NCBI GenBank assembly: GCA_947505035.1
Contig: CANNIS010000005.1
Coordinates: forward strand, 1-42,335
DNA: 42,335 nt
Source: Sphingobacteriales bacterium
Lineage (GTDB): Bacteria; Bacteroidota; Bacteroidia; Sphingobacteriales; Sphingobacteriaceae
Direction of reading: 5' to 3'
Part shown: positions 9,392 through 18,368 of the stretch, one piece after another
How the letters are laid out: each line of letters begins with the position of its first letter
Position numbering within the stretch: the stretch's first letter is position 1
The notes under the pieces: model-generated
Seen by the model: the letters and a program-made list of their open reading frames with translations, nothing else
The model's database searches: none
Told to the model about the DNA's origin: nothing
Position numbers and translations under genes: made by a program

Positions 9392-10354
9392 CTAATTTAT
9401 TGCTTGCTGAAGAAACTGAATGGTTTTTTGGGCTAAAATCGATGCAATTTTATAATAGGAAGCATCTGTCCAACCTGCTATATGACTGGTTAACAACACT
9501 TTGCTTTCTTTACACAATTGATCGAATTCCCGTTGCTGAGCTGCATCTAATTGATCAATTTTCTCATTTTCAAGCACATCTAGTGCTGCATAGGCTACTT
9601 TTCCGCTGTTAATATATTGAATCAAAGCGGCAGTTTGTAAAATTGGCCCACGCGAGGCATTTAAAATCACGACGCCATTTTTTAGATTAGCTATAAAAGC
9701 ATCATTAATTAAATATTTTGTTTCAGCAGTTAAGGGTACATGTATAGAAATAATATCTGCGCTGTTTTGTAATTCGTTTAGACTTACTTCTTGGGCAAAT
9801 TGATCGGAATAATTTACAAGGTATTTATCATAAGCAATACAACTTACGCCAAAGCCGCTGAGTTTTTTTGCAAGTGCTTTTCCGGTATTTCCATAACCAA
9901 TGATGCCGATTTTTTTTCCGCCAATTTCAATGCCCCTATTTTCTTCTCTTAACCAAATTCCATTTTTAATTTCTGCATTAGATTTAGAAATATTGCGCAT
10001 TAAATTTAACAACATGCCAATAACATGTTCGGCAACCGCATCTCTATTTCCTTCGGGTGCATTTATTAAAGTAATGCCATTTGCTTGACAATAAACCTCG
10101 TCGATGTTGTCCATACCTGCACCTGCTCTGGCAATCATTTTTAAATTTTTAGCGCCAGCAATTAAATCCTCATCAACAAAAAACTTAGACCGAACTAACA
10201 TTCCATCATACATTGGTAATAATGCTTTCAACTCATCTCTACTATTAACATTTGATCGATCATCGACTAAAATATTAGCAGAAGCCAATTCATCAAAATA
10301 TATTTGATGAATATCCTCTGTTACTAAAATTTTAAAATTATTTTTTTTCATCAA
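9392..10354 (-). CDS. D-isomer-specific 2-hydroxyacid dehydrogenase (phosphoglycerate dehydrogenase-like)
   Basis: 320 aa; IARAGAGMDNID, AVAEHVIGMLLNLMRNI, KIGIIGYGNTGKALAKKL, SIHVPLTAETKYLIN, LNASRGPI and TSHIAGWT motifs. Confidence 0.9.
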   Translation of the reverse strand: MMKKNNFKILVTEDIHQIYFDELASANILVDDRSNVNSRDELKALLPMYDGMLVRSKFFVDEDLIAGAKNLKMIARAGAGMDNIDEVYCQANGITLINAPEGNRDAVAEHVIGMLLNLMRNISKSNAEIKNGIWLREENRGIEIGGKKIGIIGYGNTGKALAKKLSGFGVSCIAYDKYLVNYSDQFAQEVSLNELQNSADIISIHVPLTAETKYLINDAFIANLKNGVVILNASRGPILQTAALIQYINSGKVAYAALDVLENEKIDQLDAAQQREFDQLCKESKVLLTSHIAGWTDASYYKIASILAQKTIQFLQQAIN

Positions 10355-11135
10355 TTGCTTTTGAAATTAATTTTGTTAGCCAAACAAAGTCGTTTACGCT
10401 TAATCTTTCGGCTCTTAAATCAAACATTTTTTCGTCTTGAATGGTTGGTGTTAAATATTTTCGCAAGGCATTTCTTAATGTTTTTCTGCGTTGGTTAAAC
10501 GCTGCTTTTACAATTTCTCTGAATAAATTTTCGTTCGCGCCATCGTAAACATTTATAGTGTTTCGTAAAGCAGAAATTACCGCAGATTTTACTTTGGGTG
10601 GCGGATTAAAAACACCTGGGTTTACGGTAAATAAATATTCAATTTCGTAATCAGCTTGCATTAACACACTTAAAATTCCGTATGCTTTTGTTCCAGCTTT
10701 GGCCACAATTCTTTCGGCCACTTCTTTTTGAAACATGCCCACCATTTGGCTAACTTTTTCTTTATTATCTAGCACCTTAAATAAAATCTGAGAAGAAATA
10801 TTATAAGGGAAATTACCAATGATGGCAAAATCCTTGCCTGGTTCCACAAATTTCTCAAAAGCTAAGTTCAAAAAATCGCCAGAAATAATTCGATCACCTA
10901 ACGTAGGATATTTTTTTTCTAGAAAAGCAATCGACTCTCTGTCTATATCAATTACACTCAAAGATATGGCTTGGTCTGTAACCATGAAATCGGTTAAAAC
11001 CCCCATGCCTGGGCCCACTTCCAACACATTCAACACTGCGCCTTCTTTGGTTTGGAGTGCCTTTACAATTTTATGGGCAATGTTTTTATCCGTTAAAAAA
11101 TGCTGTCCTAAAAACTTTTTTGCCCTAACTTGCAT
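10338..11135 (-). CDS. rsmA: 16S rRNA (adenine(1518)-N(6)/adenine(1519)-N(6))-dimethyltransferase
   Basis: 265 aa; KKFLGQHFLTDKNIAHKIV, LEVGPGMGVLTDFM, IIGNFPYNISSQILFKVL, FNQRRKTLRNAL. Confidence 0.97.
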   Translation of the reverse strand: MQVRAKKFLGQHFLTDKNIAHKIVKALQTKEGAVLNVLEVGPGMGVLTDFMVTDQAISLSVIDIDRESIAFLEKKYPTLGDRIISGDFLNLAFEKFVEPGKDFAIIGNFPYNISSQILFKVLDNKEKVSQMVGMFQKEVAERIVAKAGTKAYGILSVLMQADYEIEYLFTVNPGVFNPPPKVKSAVISALRNTINVYDGANENLFREIVKAAFNQRRKTLRNALRKYLTPTIQDEKMFDLRAERLSVNDFVWLTKLISKAIDEKK

Positions 11136-11234
11136 GAAATTGGTTTTATTAATCCTGACAATTTTAATTAATTTGCGCTGAACTAGGAAATCAATTAAAA
11201 TTGAGCTCCGAAATTCATCCTCAAAATATAGATT

Positions 11235-12299
11235 ATGAACGATTCAGATAAAATAAAAATAGGTATAAGTATTGGTGATATTAACGGCATAGGCATAGAG
11301 GTAATGCTTAAAACCTTTTTAGATGCTCGTGTTTTTGACCTGTGCACGCCCATTGTTTATGGCTCTTCTAAAGCCACTTCTTTTCATCGTAAACTCTTAG
11401 GCATCCAAGATTTTAGTTTCAATATTATTAATGAAGCGCATCAAGCAAATGCTAAAAGAGCAAATTTAATTAATGTTTGGCCCGAAGAAGGAAAAATTGA
11501 CATAGGTACCGGCACTGCCATTGCTGGTAAATACGCTTTTGATGCACTCGAAAAAGCAACCGAAGACTTAAAGGCCGGTAAAATTGATGCTTTGGTAACT
11601 TTACCTATCAACAAACACAGCATTCAAGAAGCAGGCTTCGCATTTCCTGGTCATACAGAATATTTGCAAGACAAAGCAGAACAAAAAGATTCGTTGATGT
11701 TAATGGTGAGCCAAGAATTAAAAATTGGTGTTGCTACAGGGCATATTCCATTAAAAGACGTTTCTTCGCATTTACATATCGAAAAACTTCACCATAAAAT
11801 TACTTTATTAGCCAATAGCTTAAAATCAGATTTTGGGATCAGGAAACCCAAAATAGCAGTTTTGGGGCTTAATCCACATGCAGGCGATAATGGTGCATTG
11901 GGTAAAGAAGAAGAAACGGTTATTATTCCTGCAATTCAAAAAGCAAACAATCATCATTTAACTGTTTTTGGTCCTTATCCAGCAGATGGTTTTTTTGGAA
12001 AGCATAGCTACAGAGAATTCGACGCGGTATTAGCCATGTACCACGATCAAGGTTTGATTCCTTTTAAGAGCCTCTCATTTGATAATGGGACCAATTTTAC
12101 GGCAGGCTTGCCATTTGTAAGAACTTCTCCAGCACACGGAACGGGTTACGACATTGCTGGTAAAAACCTAGCCGACGAAAGCTCTTTTAGAGAAGCACTT
12201 TACTTAGCGATTGATATTGTGAGAAATCGTAAAATTCAAGAAGAATTAAGCGAAAATCCGTTAAAAATCCACCGATTAACGAAAGATAAGGGCGAATAA
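11235..12299 (+). CDS. pdxA: 4-hydroxythreonine-4-phosphate dehydrogenase PdxA
   Basis: 354 aa; IGISIGDINGIGIEV, LVTLPINKHSIQEAGFAFPGHTEYL, LGLNPHAGDNG, FGPYPADGFF, AMYHDQGLIPFK. Confidence 0.97.
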   Translation: MNDSDKIKIGISIGDINGIGIEVMLKTFLDARVFDLCTPIVYGSSKATSFHRKLLGIQDFSFNIINEAHQANAKRANLINVWPEEGKIDIGTGTAIAGKYAFDALEKATEDLKAGKIDALVTLPINKHSIQEAGFAFPGHTEYLQDKAEQKDSLMLMVSQELKIGVATGHIPLKDVSSHLHIEKLHHKITLLANSLKSDFGIRKPKIAVLGLNPHAGDNGALGKEEETVIIPAIQKANNHHLTVFGPYPADGFFGKHSYREFDAVLAMYHDQGLIPFKSLSFDNGTNFTAGLPFVRTSPAHGTGYDIAGKNLADESSFREALYLAIDIVRNRKIQEELSENPLKIHRLTKDKGE

Positions 12300-12321
12300 T
12301 TGAAAATTGACGACAATCTCC

Positions 12322-12352
12322 TTTCGTAATCCAATTAGTTTTCATACATTTG
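12322..12352 (+). promoter_or_regulatory. Candidate promoter of the yceD-rpmF-plsX-fabH-accBC operon
   Basis: TTTC-N19-TACATTTG: exact TAnnTTTG -7 element at 12345-12352 with a one-mismatch -33 element. Confidence 0.55.
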
Positions 12353-12367
12353 CAGGCTAATTAAAAT

Positions 12368-12913
12368 TTGAAATTGAACAAGTTAAAACCTTTTTCTATT
12401 GTTTTCACAAGCCTAAAACTAGGGAAACATGATTTCGAATATAATATAGATAAATCGTTCTTTGACGAGTTTGATTATTCGCCAGTAAAATTGGGAGCAT
12501 TAAAGGTAAACCTCTCGTTTAATAAACAAGAGGTGCTATTTGTGCTCGATTTCAAAATAACAGGCACCGTAAGTTTAACTTGCGATAGGTGTACCGACGA
12601 TTTTGATTACCCAATGGAAACGGAAGAAAGACTGATTTTTAAGTTAGGGGAAGAGGAGTTTGAGCAATCAGATGAGGTAGTGGTTTTAGCCATTCACGAA
12701 CATCAAATAAATGTAGCGAACTACATTTATGAGTTTATCATACTTTCTGTGCCATTTGTGCACATCCATGCAGATTTGCCAAACGGCCAAGCAGGGTGTA
12801 ACAAAGAAACAATTGCCATACTTAATAAATTGTCTGTAGAAAAATCAGCAGACCAACCAAATGAGGCCATAGACCCCAGATGGGAGGCGTTAAAAAAATT
12901 AACAGGAAAATAA
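12368..12913 (+). CDS. DUF177 / YceD family protein
   Basis: 181 aa; VSLTCDRCTDDFDYPMETEERLIFKLGE motif; immediately upstream of rpmF as usual. Starts at TTG; an in-frame stop lies two codons upstream. Confidence 0.88.
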   Translation: MKLNKLKPFSIVFTSLKLGKHDFEYNIDKSFFDEFDYSPVKLGALKVNLSFNKQEVLFVLDFKITGTVSLTCDRCTDDFDYPMETEERLIFKLGEEEFEQSDEVVVLAIHEHQINVANYIYEFIILSVPFVHIHADLPNGQAGCNKETIAILNKLSVEKSADQPNEAIDPRWEALKKLTGK

Positions 12914-12939
12914 TTATTACCCTTTAAATTTGTAGCAAA

Positions 12940-13128
12940 ATGCCACATCCAAAACGCAAAATCTCGAAATCGAGAAGAGACAAAAGAAGAACACATTACA
13001 AAGCAGAAGCACCTGCATTGGTAGTTTGTCAAACTACTGGTACAGTACACATGCCTCATAGAGCCTATAAAGTAGAAGGAAACTTATACTACAAAGGCAA
13101 AATGATCATAGAAAACGCTGCTAACTAA
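12940..13128 (+). CDS. rpmF: 50S ribosomal protein L32
   Basis: 62 aa; [30 protein letters not shown]...HRAYK. Confidence 0.97.
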   Translation: MPHPKRKISKSRRDKRRTHYKAEAPALVVCQTTGTVHMPHRAYKVEGNLYYKGKMIIENAAN

Positions 13129-13145
13129 CATTAATCACTCTCCTA

Positions 13146-14087
13146 ATGAGAATAGGAATTGATATTATGGGTGGAGATTTTGCTCCTAAGGCTACAACCT
13201 TGGGAGCAATTTTAGCTTTAAATGAAGTCCCATCCGACTGTAGAATTGTCTTAATTGGCGACGAGCCAATGACTAAATCCATTCTTGCCGAAAACGGGGT
13301 GGACGCTAGTTTGTTCGACTTTATTCATGCAGATCAAGTAATCGAAATGGGTGAACACCCCACTCGCGCACTTTCTCAAAAACCAAATTCAAGTTTAAGT
13401 ATTGGATTCCAAATGCTAAAAGAGGGCAACATTGATGCCTTTGCAAGTGCTGGAAATTCTGGCGCTATGTTAGTAGGTTCTATGTTTAGCGTAAAAACAA
13501 TTCCAGGAATGAACAGACCTGCCATTTGCTCTTATTTACCAAAAGAGAATGGCGGATTTGGAGTAATCTTAGACGTTGGCGCTAATGCCGATTGCAAACC
13601 AGAACTCTTAGTGCAATTTGCAATTTTAGGTTCTTTAGTCGCCGAAATTTTATTTGGAATTAAAAATCCAAAAGTAGGTTTGCTAAATATTGGTGAAGAA
13701 GCCGAAAAAGGAAACCTACTCACACAAGCCACTTATCCGCTTTTAAAAGAAACAGCAAATATTAATTTTATTGGGAATATCGAAGGTCGTGATTTATTCA
13801 ACGACAAAGCAGATGTAATTGTTTGCGATGGATTCACCGGTAACATTGTATTAAAACTATCAGAAACATTTCATGATATGACTGCTGGAAAAGGAATGGA
13901 TGCGCCATTTTTTGCTCGTTTAAATTACGAGAATTATGGAGGCAGCCCTGTACTTGGTGTCAACGCTCCTGTAGTGGTTGGCCATGGTATATCAAACGAT
14001 ATTGCAATTAAAAATTTGATTTTACTTGCCAAAGAAATGGTGAGTACAAATTTGACAGAAAAAATTAAAGCGGCATTCAAGGAATAA
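13146..14087 (+). CDS. plsX: Phosphate acyltransferase PlsX
   Basis: 313 aa; MRIGIDIMGGDFAPKATTLGA, FASAGNSGAMLVGS, DVGANADCKPELLVQFA, DGFTGNIVLKLSE. Confidence 0.97.
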   Translation: MRIGIDIMGGDFAPKATTLGAILALNEVPSDCRIVLIGDEPMTKSILAENGVDASLFDFIHADQVIEMGEHPTRALSQKPNSSLSIGFQMLKEGNIDAFASAGNSGAMLVGSMFSVKTIPGMNRPAICSYLPKENGGFGVILDVGANADCKPELLVQFAILGSLVAEILFGIKNPKVGLLNIGEEAEKGNLLTQATYPLLKETANINFIGNIEGRDLFNDKADVIVCDGFTGNIVLKLSETFHDMTAGKGMDAPFFARLNYENYGGSPVLGVNAPVVVGHGISNDIAIKNLILLAKEMVSTNLTEKIKAAFKE

Positions 14088-14092
14088 ACTAA

Positions 14093-15091
14093 ATGAATAA
14101 AACTCGCGCAGCCATTACCGGAGTATTTGGATATGTTCCAGACTATGTTCTTACGAATAAAGAATTAGAAGTAATGGTAGATACCACCGACGAGTGGATT
14201 CAAACTAGAACTGGCATTCAAGAAAGAAGAATTTTAAAAGGGGAAGGCAAAGGCACCTCAGATATGGGCGCAGCAGCGGTGCTAGGTCTACTTGCAAAAA
14301 AAGGAATCGATGCATCTGAAATTGATTTACTGATTTGTGCGACTACCACACCCGATATGCAATTTCCGGCAACTGCGAATATTATTACCGATAAAATTGG
14401 TGCTAAAAACGCTTTTGGTTTCGATATTAATGCGGCTTGTTCTGGTTTTATTTACGCACTTACCACCGCTACAAAATTTATTGAAGCGGGTAGTTATAAA
14501 AAAATAGTAGTAGTAGGTGGCGATAAAATGTCGTCGATCATTAATTACGAAGACCGTACTACTTGTATTATTTTTGGCGATGGCGCTGGTGCAGTTTTAT
14601 TAGAACCTTCGACAGATGAAAATGGAATAGTTGATTCGATTTTAAAAAGCGATGGTTCCGGCAGAATACATTTACATCAAAAAGCAGGTGGATCGTCAAA
14701 GCCGGCATCGCACGAAACAGTAGATGCCAAAGAACATTACGTTTACCAAGAAGGTCAATCTGTTTATAAATTTGCGGTTACCAACATGGCAGAAGTTTCG
14801 GCAGAAATTATGGAGAAAAATCATTTAGTTGCCGACGATATTGCTTGGCTTGTGCCGCATCAAGCAAATAAAAGAATCATCGATGCAACTGCTAGCAGAA
14901 TGGGTATTGGTAGCGAGAAAGTAATGCTCAATATTCATAAATATGGAAATACAACGAACGGTACTATTCCATTGTGTTTATGGGAATGGGAAAGTCAATT
15001 AAAAAAAGGAGACAATATTGTTTTGGCTGCTTTTGGTGGAGGATTTACTTGGGGTGCTGTTTATATTAAATGGGCCTACGATACTAAATAG
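14093..15091 (+). CDS. fabH: Beta-ketoacyl-ACP synthase III
   Basis: 332 aa; [73 protein letters not shown]. Confidence 0.97.
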   Translation: MNKTRAAITGVFGYVPDYVLTNKELEVMVDTTDEWIQTRTGIQERRILKGEGKGTSDMGAAAVLGLLAKKGIDASEIDLLICATTTPDMQFPATANIITDKIGAKNAFGFDINAACSGFIYALTTATKFIEAGSYKKIVVVGGDKMSSIINYEDRTTCIIFGDGAGAVLLEPSTDENGIVDSILKSDGSGRIHLHQKAGGSSKPASHETVDAKEHYVYQEGQSVYKFAVTNMAEVSAEIMEKNHLVADDIAWLVPHQANKRIIDATASRMGIGSEKVMLNIHKYGNTTNGTIPLCLWEWESQLKKGDNIVLAAFGGGFTWGAVYIKWAYDTK

Positions 15092-15120
15092 TTTTTAAAA
15101 ATAAATTTAAAATAATCGAT

Positions 15121-15579
15121 ATGGATATTAAAGAAATACAAGAGCTCATCAAATTTGTTGCGAAATCTGGTGTAAGCGAAGTGTCTATTGACAGAAAAGA
15201 TTTTAAAATAACGATTAAAGCGCAAGGTAATGCGCCTACTGTTGTAAACATGCAAGCAGCACCTATGCCAATTGCAGCTCCGCCTGTTGCGGCAGCAGCT
15301 CCTGCGCCAGTGGCTCCAGTAGTAAATGAAAACGCAAATTTAATTACCATTAAATCGCCAATGATTGGAACTTTTTACCGTTCAGCAACACCAGACAAAC
15401 CTTCGTTTGTAAATGTTGGTGATAAAATTGGACCAGGAAATGTGTTATGCGTAATTGAAGCAATGAAATTATTTAACGAAATCGAATCAGAAGTGTCGGG
15501 TAAAATTGTGAAAATTTTAATTGACAATGCTTCTCCGATTGAATACGATCAACCATTATTCTTAGTAGAGCCAATGTAA
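15121..15579 (+). CDS. accB: Acetyl-CoA carboxylase biotin carboxyl carrier protein
   Basis: 152 aa; Ala/Pro-rich linker and biotinylation motif [18 protein letters not shown]. Confidence 0.97.
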   Translation: MDIKEIQELIKFVAKSGVSEVSIDRKDFKITIKAQGNAPTVVNMQAAPMPIAAPPVAAAAPAPVAPVVNENANLITIKSPMIGTFYRSATPDKPSFVNVGDKIGPGNVLCVIEAMKLFNEIESEVSGKIVKILIDNASPIEYDQPLFLVEPM

Positions 15580-15631
15580 TTTTTACATTGAAAATTTTAC
15601 TACAATCGTTATTAAAAATTCAAAAGCTATT

Positions 15632-16972
15632 ATGTTCAAAAAAATATTAATTGCAAATAGAGGTGAAATTGCCTTACGAATTATTCGCACCTGTAAAGAA
15701 ATGGGCATCAAAACCGTTGCTGTTTATTCTACTGCAGACCGCGATAGTTTACATGTTCGATTTGCTGATGAGGCTGTTTGTATTGGCCCTGCGCCGAGCA
15801 AAGATTCTTATTTAAGTATTCCGCATTTAATTTCTGCAGCCGAAATTACCAATGCCGATGCCATTCATCCTGGTTATGGCTTTCTTTCAGAGAACGCCAA
15901 ATTCTCTCAGATTTGCCGTGATTATGGTATTAAATTTATTGGCGCTACTCCAGAACAAATTAATGGAATGGGCGACAAGGCTTCTGCAAAAAATACGATG
16001 ATTGCAGCAGGCGTTCCTACCATACCAGGCTCGGCAGGTTTATTGACAGATGTTAAACAAGGTATAAGCGTAGCAAATGAAATTGGTTATCCAATTATTT
16101 TAAAAGCAACTGCAGGTGGTGGTGGAAGAGGCATGCGAATTGTTTGGAAAGACGAAGAGTTTGAAGGCGCATGGGATTCGGCTAGACAAGAAGCAGGAGC
16201 GGCATTTGGGAACGACGGTATTTATTTAGAAAAATTTATCGAAGATCCAAGACACATCGAAATTCAAGTGATCGGCGACCAGTTTGGAAAAGTTTGTCAT
16301 TTATCAGAAAGAGATTGCTCTATTCAAAGACGTCATCAAAAATTAGTAGAAGAATCTCCTTCGCCATTTATGACCGCGGAATTGCGTCAAAAAATGGGTG
16401 AAGCAGCTATCAAGGGAGCAAGAGCAGTTAATTACGAAGGTGCTGGTACGGTTGAATTTCTAGTAGATAAACACCGTAACTTCTATTTCATGGAAATGAA
16501 TACTCGTATTCAGGTAGAGCACCCAGTTACCGAAGAGGTAATTAATTTCGATTTAATTAAAGAACAAATTAAAGTGGCTGCAGGCATTGCTATTTCTGGC
16601 AAAAACTACGAGCCAACCATGCACGCGATTGAATGCAGAATTAATGCAGAAGATCCATGGAATAATTTCAGACCCTCACCAGGTAAGATTACCAATTTTC
16701 ATAGTCCAGGAGGTCACGGAGTGCGCGTAGACACCCATGTTTACGCCGGCTATGTAATTCCTTCAAATTATGACTCTATGATTGCAAAACTGATTACTGT
16801 TGCGCAAACTAGAGAAGAAGCTATTTCTACCATGGAAAGAGCCTTGAGCGAATTCGTGATCGAAGGCGTAAAAACAACCATTCCATTTCACTTGAAATTA
16901 TTAAAAGACCCCGAATTTAGAGCGGGGAACTTTACTACAAAGTTCTTAGAGAGTTTCGACTTTTCGGAATAA
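15632..16972 (+). CDS. accC: Acetyl-CoA carboxylase biotin carboxylase subunit
   Basis: 446 aa; [74 protein letters not shown]. Confidence 0.98.
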   Translation: MFKKILIANRGEIALRIIRTCKEMGIKTVAVYSTADRDSLHVRFADEAVCIGPAPSKDSYLSIPHLISAAEITNADAIHPGYGFLSENAKFSQICRDYGIKFIGATPEQINGMGDKASAKNTMIAAGVPTIPGSAGLLTDVKQGISVANEIGYPIILKATAGGGGRGMRIVWKDEEFEGAWDSARQEAGAAFGNDGIYLEKFIEDPRHIEIQVIGDQFGKVCHLSERDCSIQRRHQKLVEESPSPFMTAELRQKMGEAAIKGARAVNYEGAGTVEFLVDKHRNFYFMEMNTRIQVEHPVTEEVINFDLIKEQIKVAAGIAISGKNYEPTMHAIECRINAEDPWNNFRPSPGKITNFHSPGGHGVRVDTHVYAGYVIPSNYDSMIAKLITVAQTREEAISTMERALSEFVIEGVKTTIPFHLKLLKDPEFRAGNFTTKFLESFDFSE

Positions 16973-16973
16973 T

Positions 16974-17003
16974 AAAAAAAGCGAGTTTAAGCTCGCTTTT
17001 TTT
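16974..17003 (+). terminator. Rho-independent terminator of the accBC operon
   Basis: A7-GCGAG-TTTAAG-CTCGC-T7; immediately follows the accC stop. Confidence 0.85.
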
Positions 17004-17015
17004 ATTGATAATTAA

Positions 17016-17047
17016 TTGAGCTCATCTGAAATACTTTCCTAAATTTG
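17016..17047 (+). promoter_or_regulatory. Candidate tatC promoter
   Basis: TTG-N21-TAAATTTG, exact TAnnTTTG -7 element at 17040-17047. Confidence 0.5.
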
Positions 17048-17056
17048 ATATTCAAT

Positions 17057-17920
17057 ATGTCCGACTTTTTTAAAAAAATACGCAGCGCAACTAATCCAAA
17101 TGCAGAGATGTCTTTCGTAGATCATCTGGAAGCATTGCGCTGGCATTTAGTAAGGTCCTCAGCAGTAATCATTACTTTGGCGCTAACTGCTTTTATGTAT
17201 AAAGATATTTTATTCGATGTCATTATATTTGGACCAAAGAAAACTGATTTTTGGACCTACAGGAAATTGTGTGAAATTTCGAATTACTATAATTTAGACG
17301 CCGGATTGTGCATCGATAAAATAAATTTCAGCATCATGAACAACACGATGGCTGGACAATTTAATTTACACTTAACTGCTGCATTTTATGCAGGCTTTAT
17401 TATGGGCTTCCCTTATTTGCTGTTCGAGCTTTGGAGTTTCATCAAACCAGGTTTAAGTAAAAAAGAAAGGGGGAATGCAAGAGGATTAATTTTTTATGGC
17501 TCTTTTTTATTTTTAACAGGCATTATATTTGGCTATTTTATTATTACGCCAATGTCTATTAACTTTTTAGGGAGCTACGAAATTAGTTCAGAAATTATTA
17601 ACCAGATTACCCTAGATAGCTACCTCTCAACGGTGGCAATACTTACCATGGCAACTGGTTTGGTTTTTGAATTGCCAATTGTGATTTATTTCTTGTCAAA
17701 GATTGGTATCATGACCCCAAAATTTATGCGCAGCAACAGAAGAATTGCTTTCTTTTTAATTATTTTAATTGCAGCGTTTATTACACCAACACCAGATGCA
17801 CCTACCTTGTTGCTAGTGGCAGCCCCTTTATACTTATTATACGAGATCAGTATTTTTGTATCGGCTCGCGTAGTAAAAAGAAAAAAAATAGTAGAGGATT
17901 TATTTTATCAAAACAACTAA
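17057..17920 (+). CDS. tatC: Sec-independent protein translocase TatC
   Basis: MSDFFKKIRS...MSFVDHLEALRWHLVRSS and six hydrophobic segments. The supplied ORF begins at a TTG at 17045 inside the -7 box; ATG at 17057 is preferred. Confidence 0.95.
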   Translation: MSDFFKKIRSATNPNAEMSFVDHLEALRWHLVRSSAVIITLALTAFMYKDILFDVIIFGPKKTDFWTYRKLCEISNYYNLDAGLCIDKINFSIMNNTMAGQFNLHLTAAFYAGFIMGFPYLLFELWSFIKPGLSKKERGNARGLIFYGSFLFLTGIIFGYFIITPMSINFLGSYEISSEIINQITLDSYLSTVAILTMATGLVFELPIVIYFLSKIGIMTPKFMRSNRRIAFFLIILIAAFITPTPDAPTLLLVAAPLYLLYEISIFVSARVVKRKKIVEDLFYQNN

Positions 17921-17921
17921 T

Positions 17922-18350
17922 ATGAAAATTGCAATTGGAGGAGACCACGCTGGTTTCGAATACAAAGAAGTTTTAATTGAAATGCTAAAAGCTGATGGTC
18001 ACGAAGTGAAAGACTTTGGTCCTTATAATTTAGACTCTGTAGACTATCCAGACTTTGTACATCCTGTGGCAAATGCAATTAACAACAATGAATTTGAAAT
18101 GGGAATTCTTATTTGCGGAAGCGCAAATGGTGTTGCTATTACCGCCAATAAACACAAAGATATTAGAGCGGCTATTTGCTGGGATAGCACATTAGCTAGC
18201 CTTGCGCGCTCGCATAACGATGCCAATATATTATGTATTCCAGCTCGTTTTGTAAGCATTGCAAAAGCAAAAGAAATTACCACGTTATTTATAAATACTG
18301 CTTTCGAAGGCGGTAGACATGCTAATAGAGTAAATAAAATTAATTGCTAA
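17922..18350 (+). CDS. rpiB: Ribose-5-phosphate isomerase B
   Basis: 142 aa; MKIAIGGDHAGFEYKE, DYPDFVHPVA, GILICGSANGVAITANKHKDIRAA, RSHNDANILCIPARF. Confidence 0.96.
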   Translation: MKIAIGGDHAGFEYKEVLIEMLKADGHEVKDFGPYNLDSVDYPDFVHPVANAINNNEFEMGILICGSANGVAITANKHKDIRAAICWDSTLASLARSHNDANILCIPARFVSIAKAKEITTLFINTAFEGGRHANRVNKINC

Positions 18351-18368
18351 TCCATTCGAATCAATCAA

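Noticed and set aside
9377-9395. Inverted repeat TTAGCT...AGCTAA at the end of the SerA-like gene
   Set aside because: Only 6-bp AT-rich arms overlapping the stop codon with no adjoining clean T tract; too weak to call a terminator.
12727-13059. 110-aa minus-strand ORF opposite yceD and rpmF
   Set aside because: Antisense to two clearly recognised genes; no family signature or promoter; expected shadow ORF.
12940-13128. L32 without the full zinc-ribbon cysteine set as something unusual
   Set aside because: Cysteine-poor L32 variants are common in bacteria, so this is ordinary.
15084-15350. 88-aa minus-strand Gly/Ala-rich ORF opposite accB
   Set aside because: Its composition is simply the complement of the Ala/Pro linker codons of accB.
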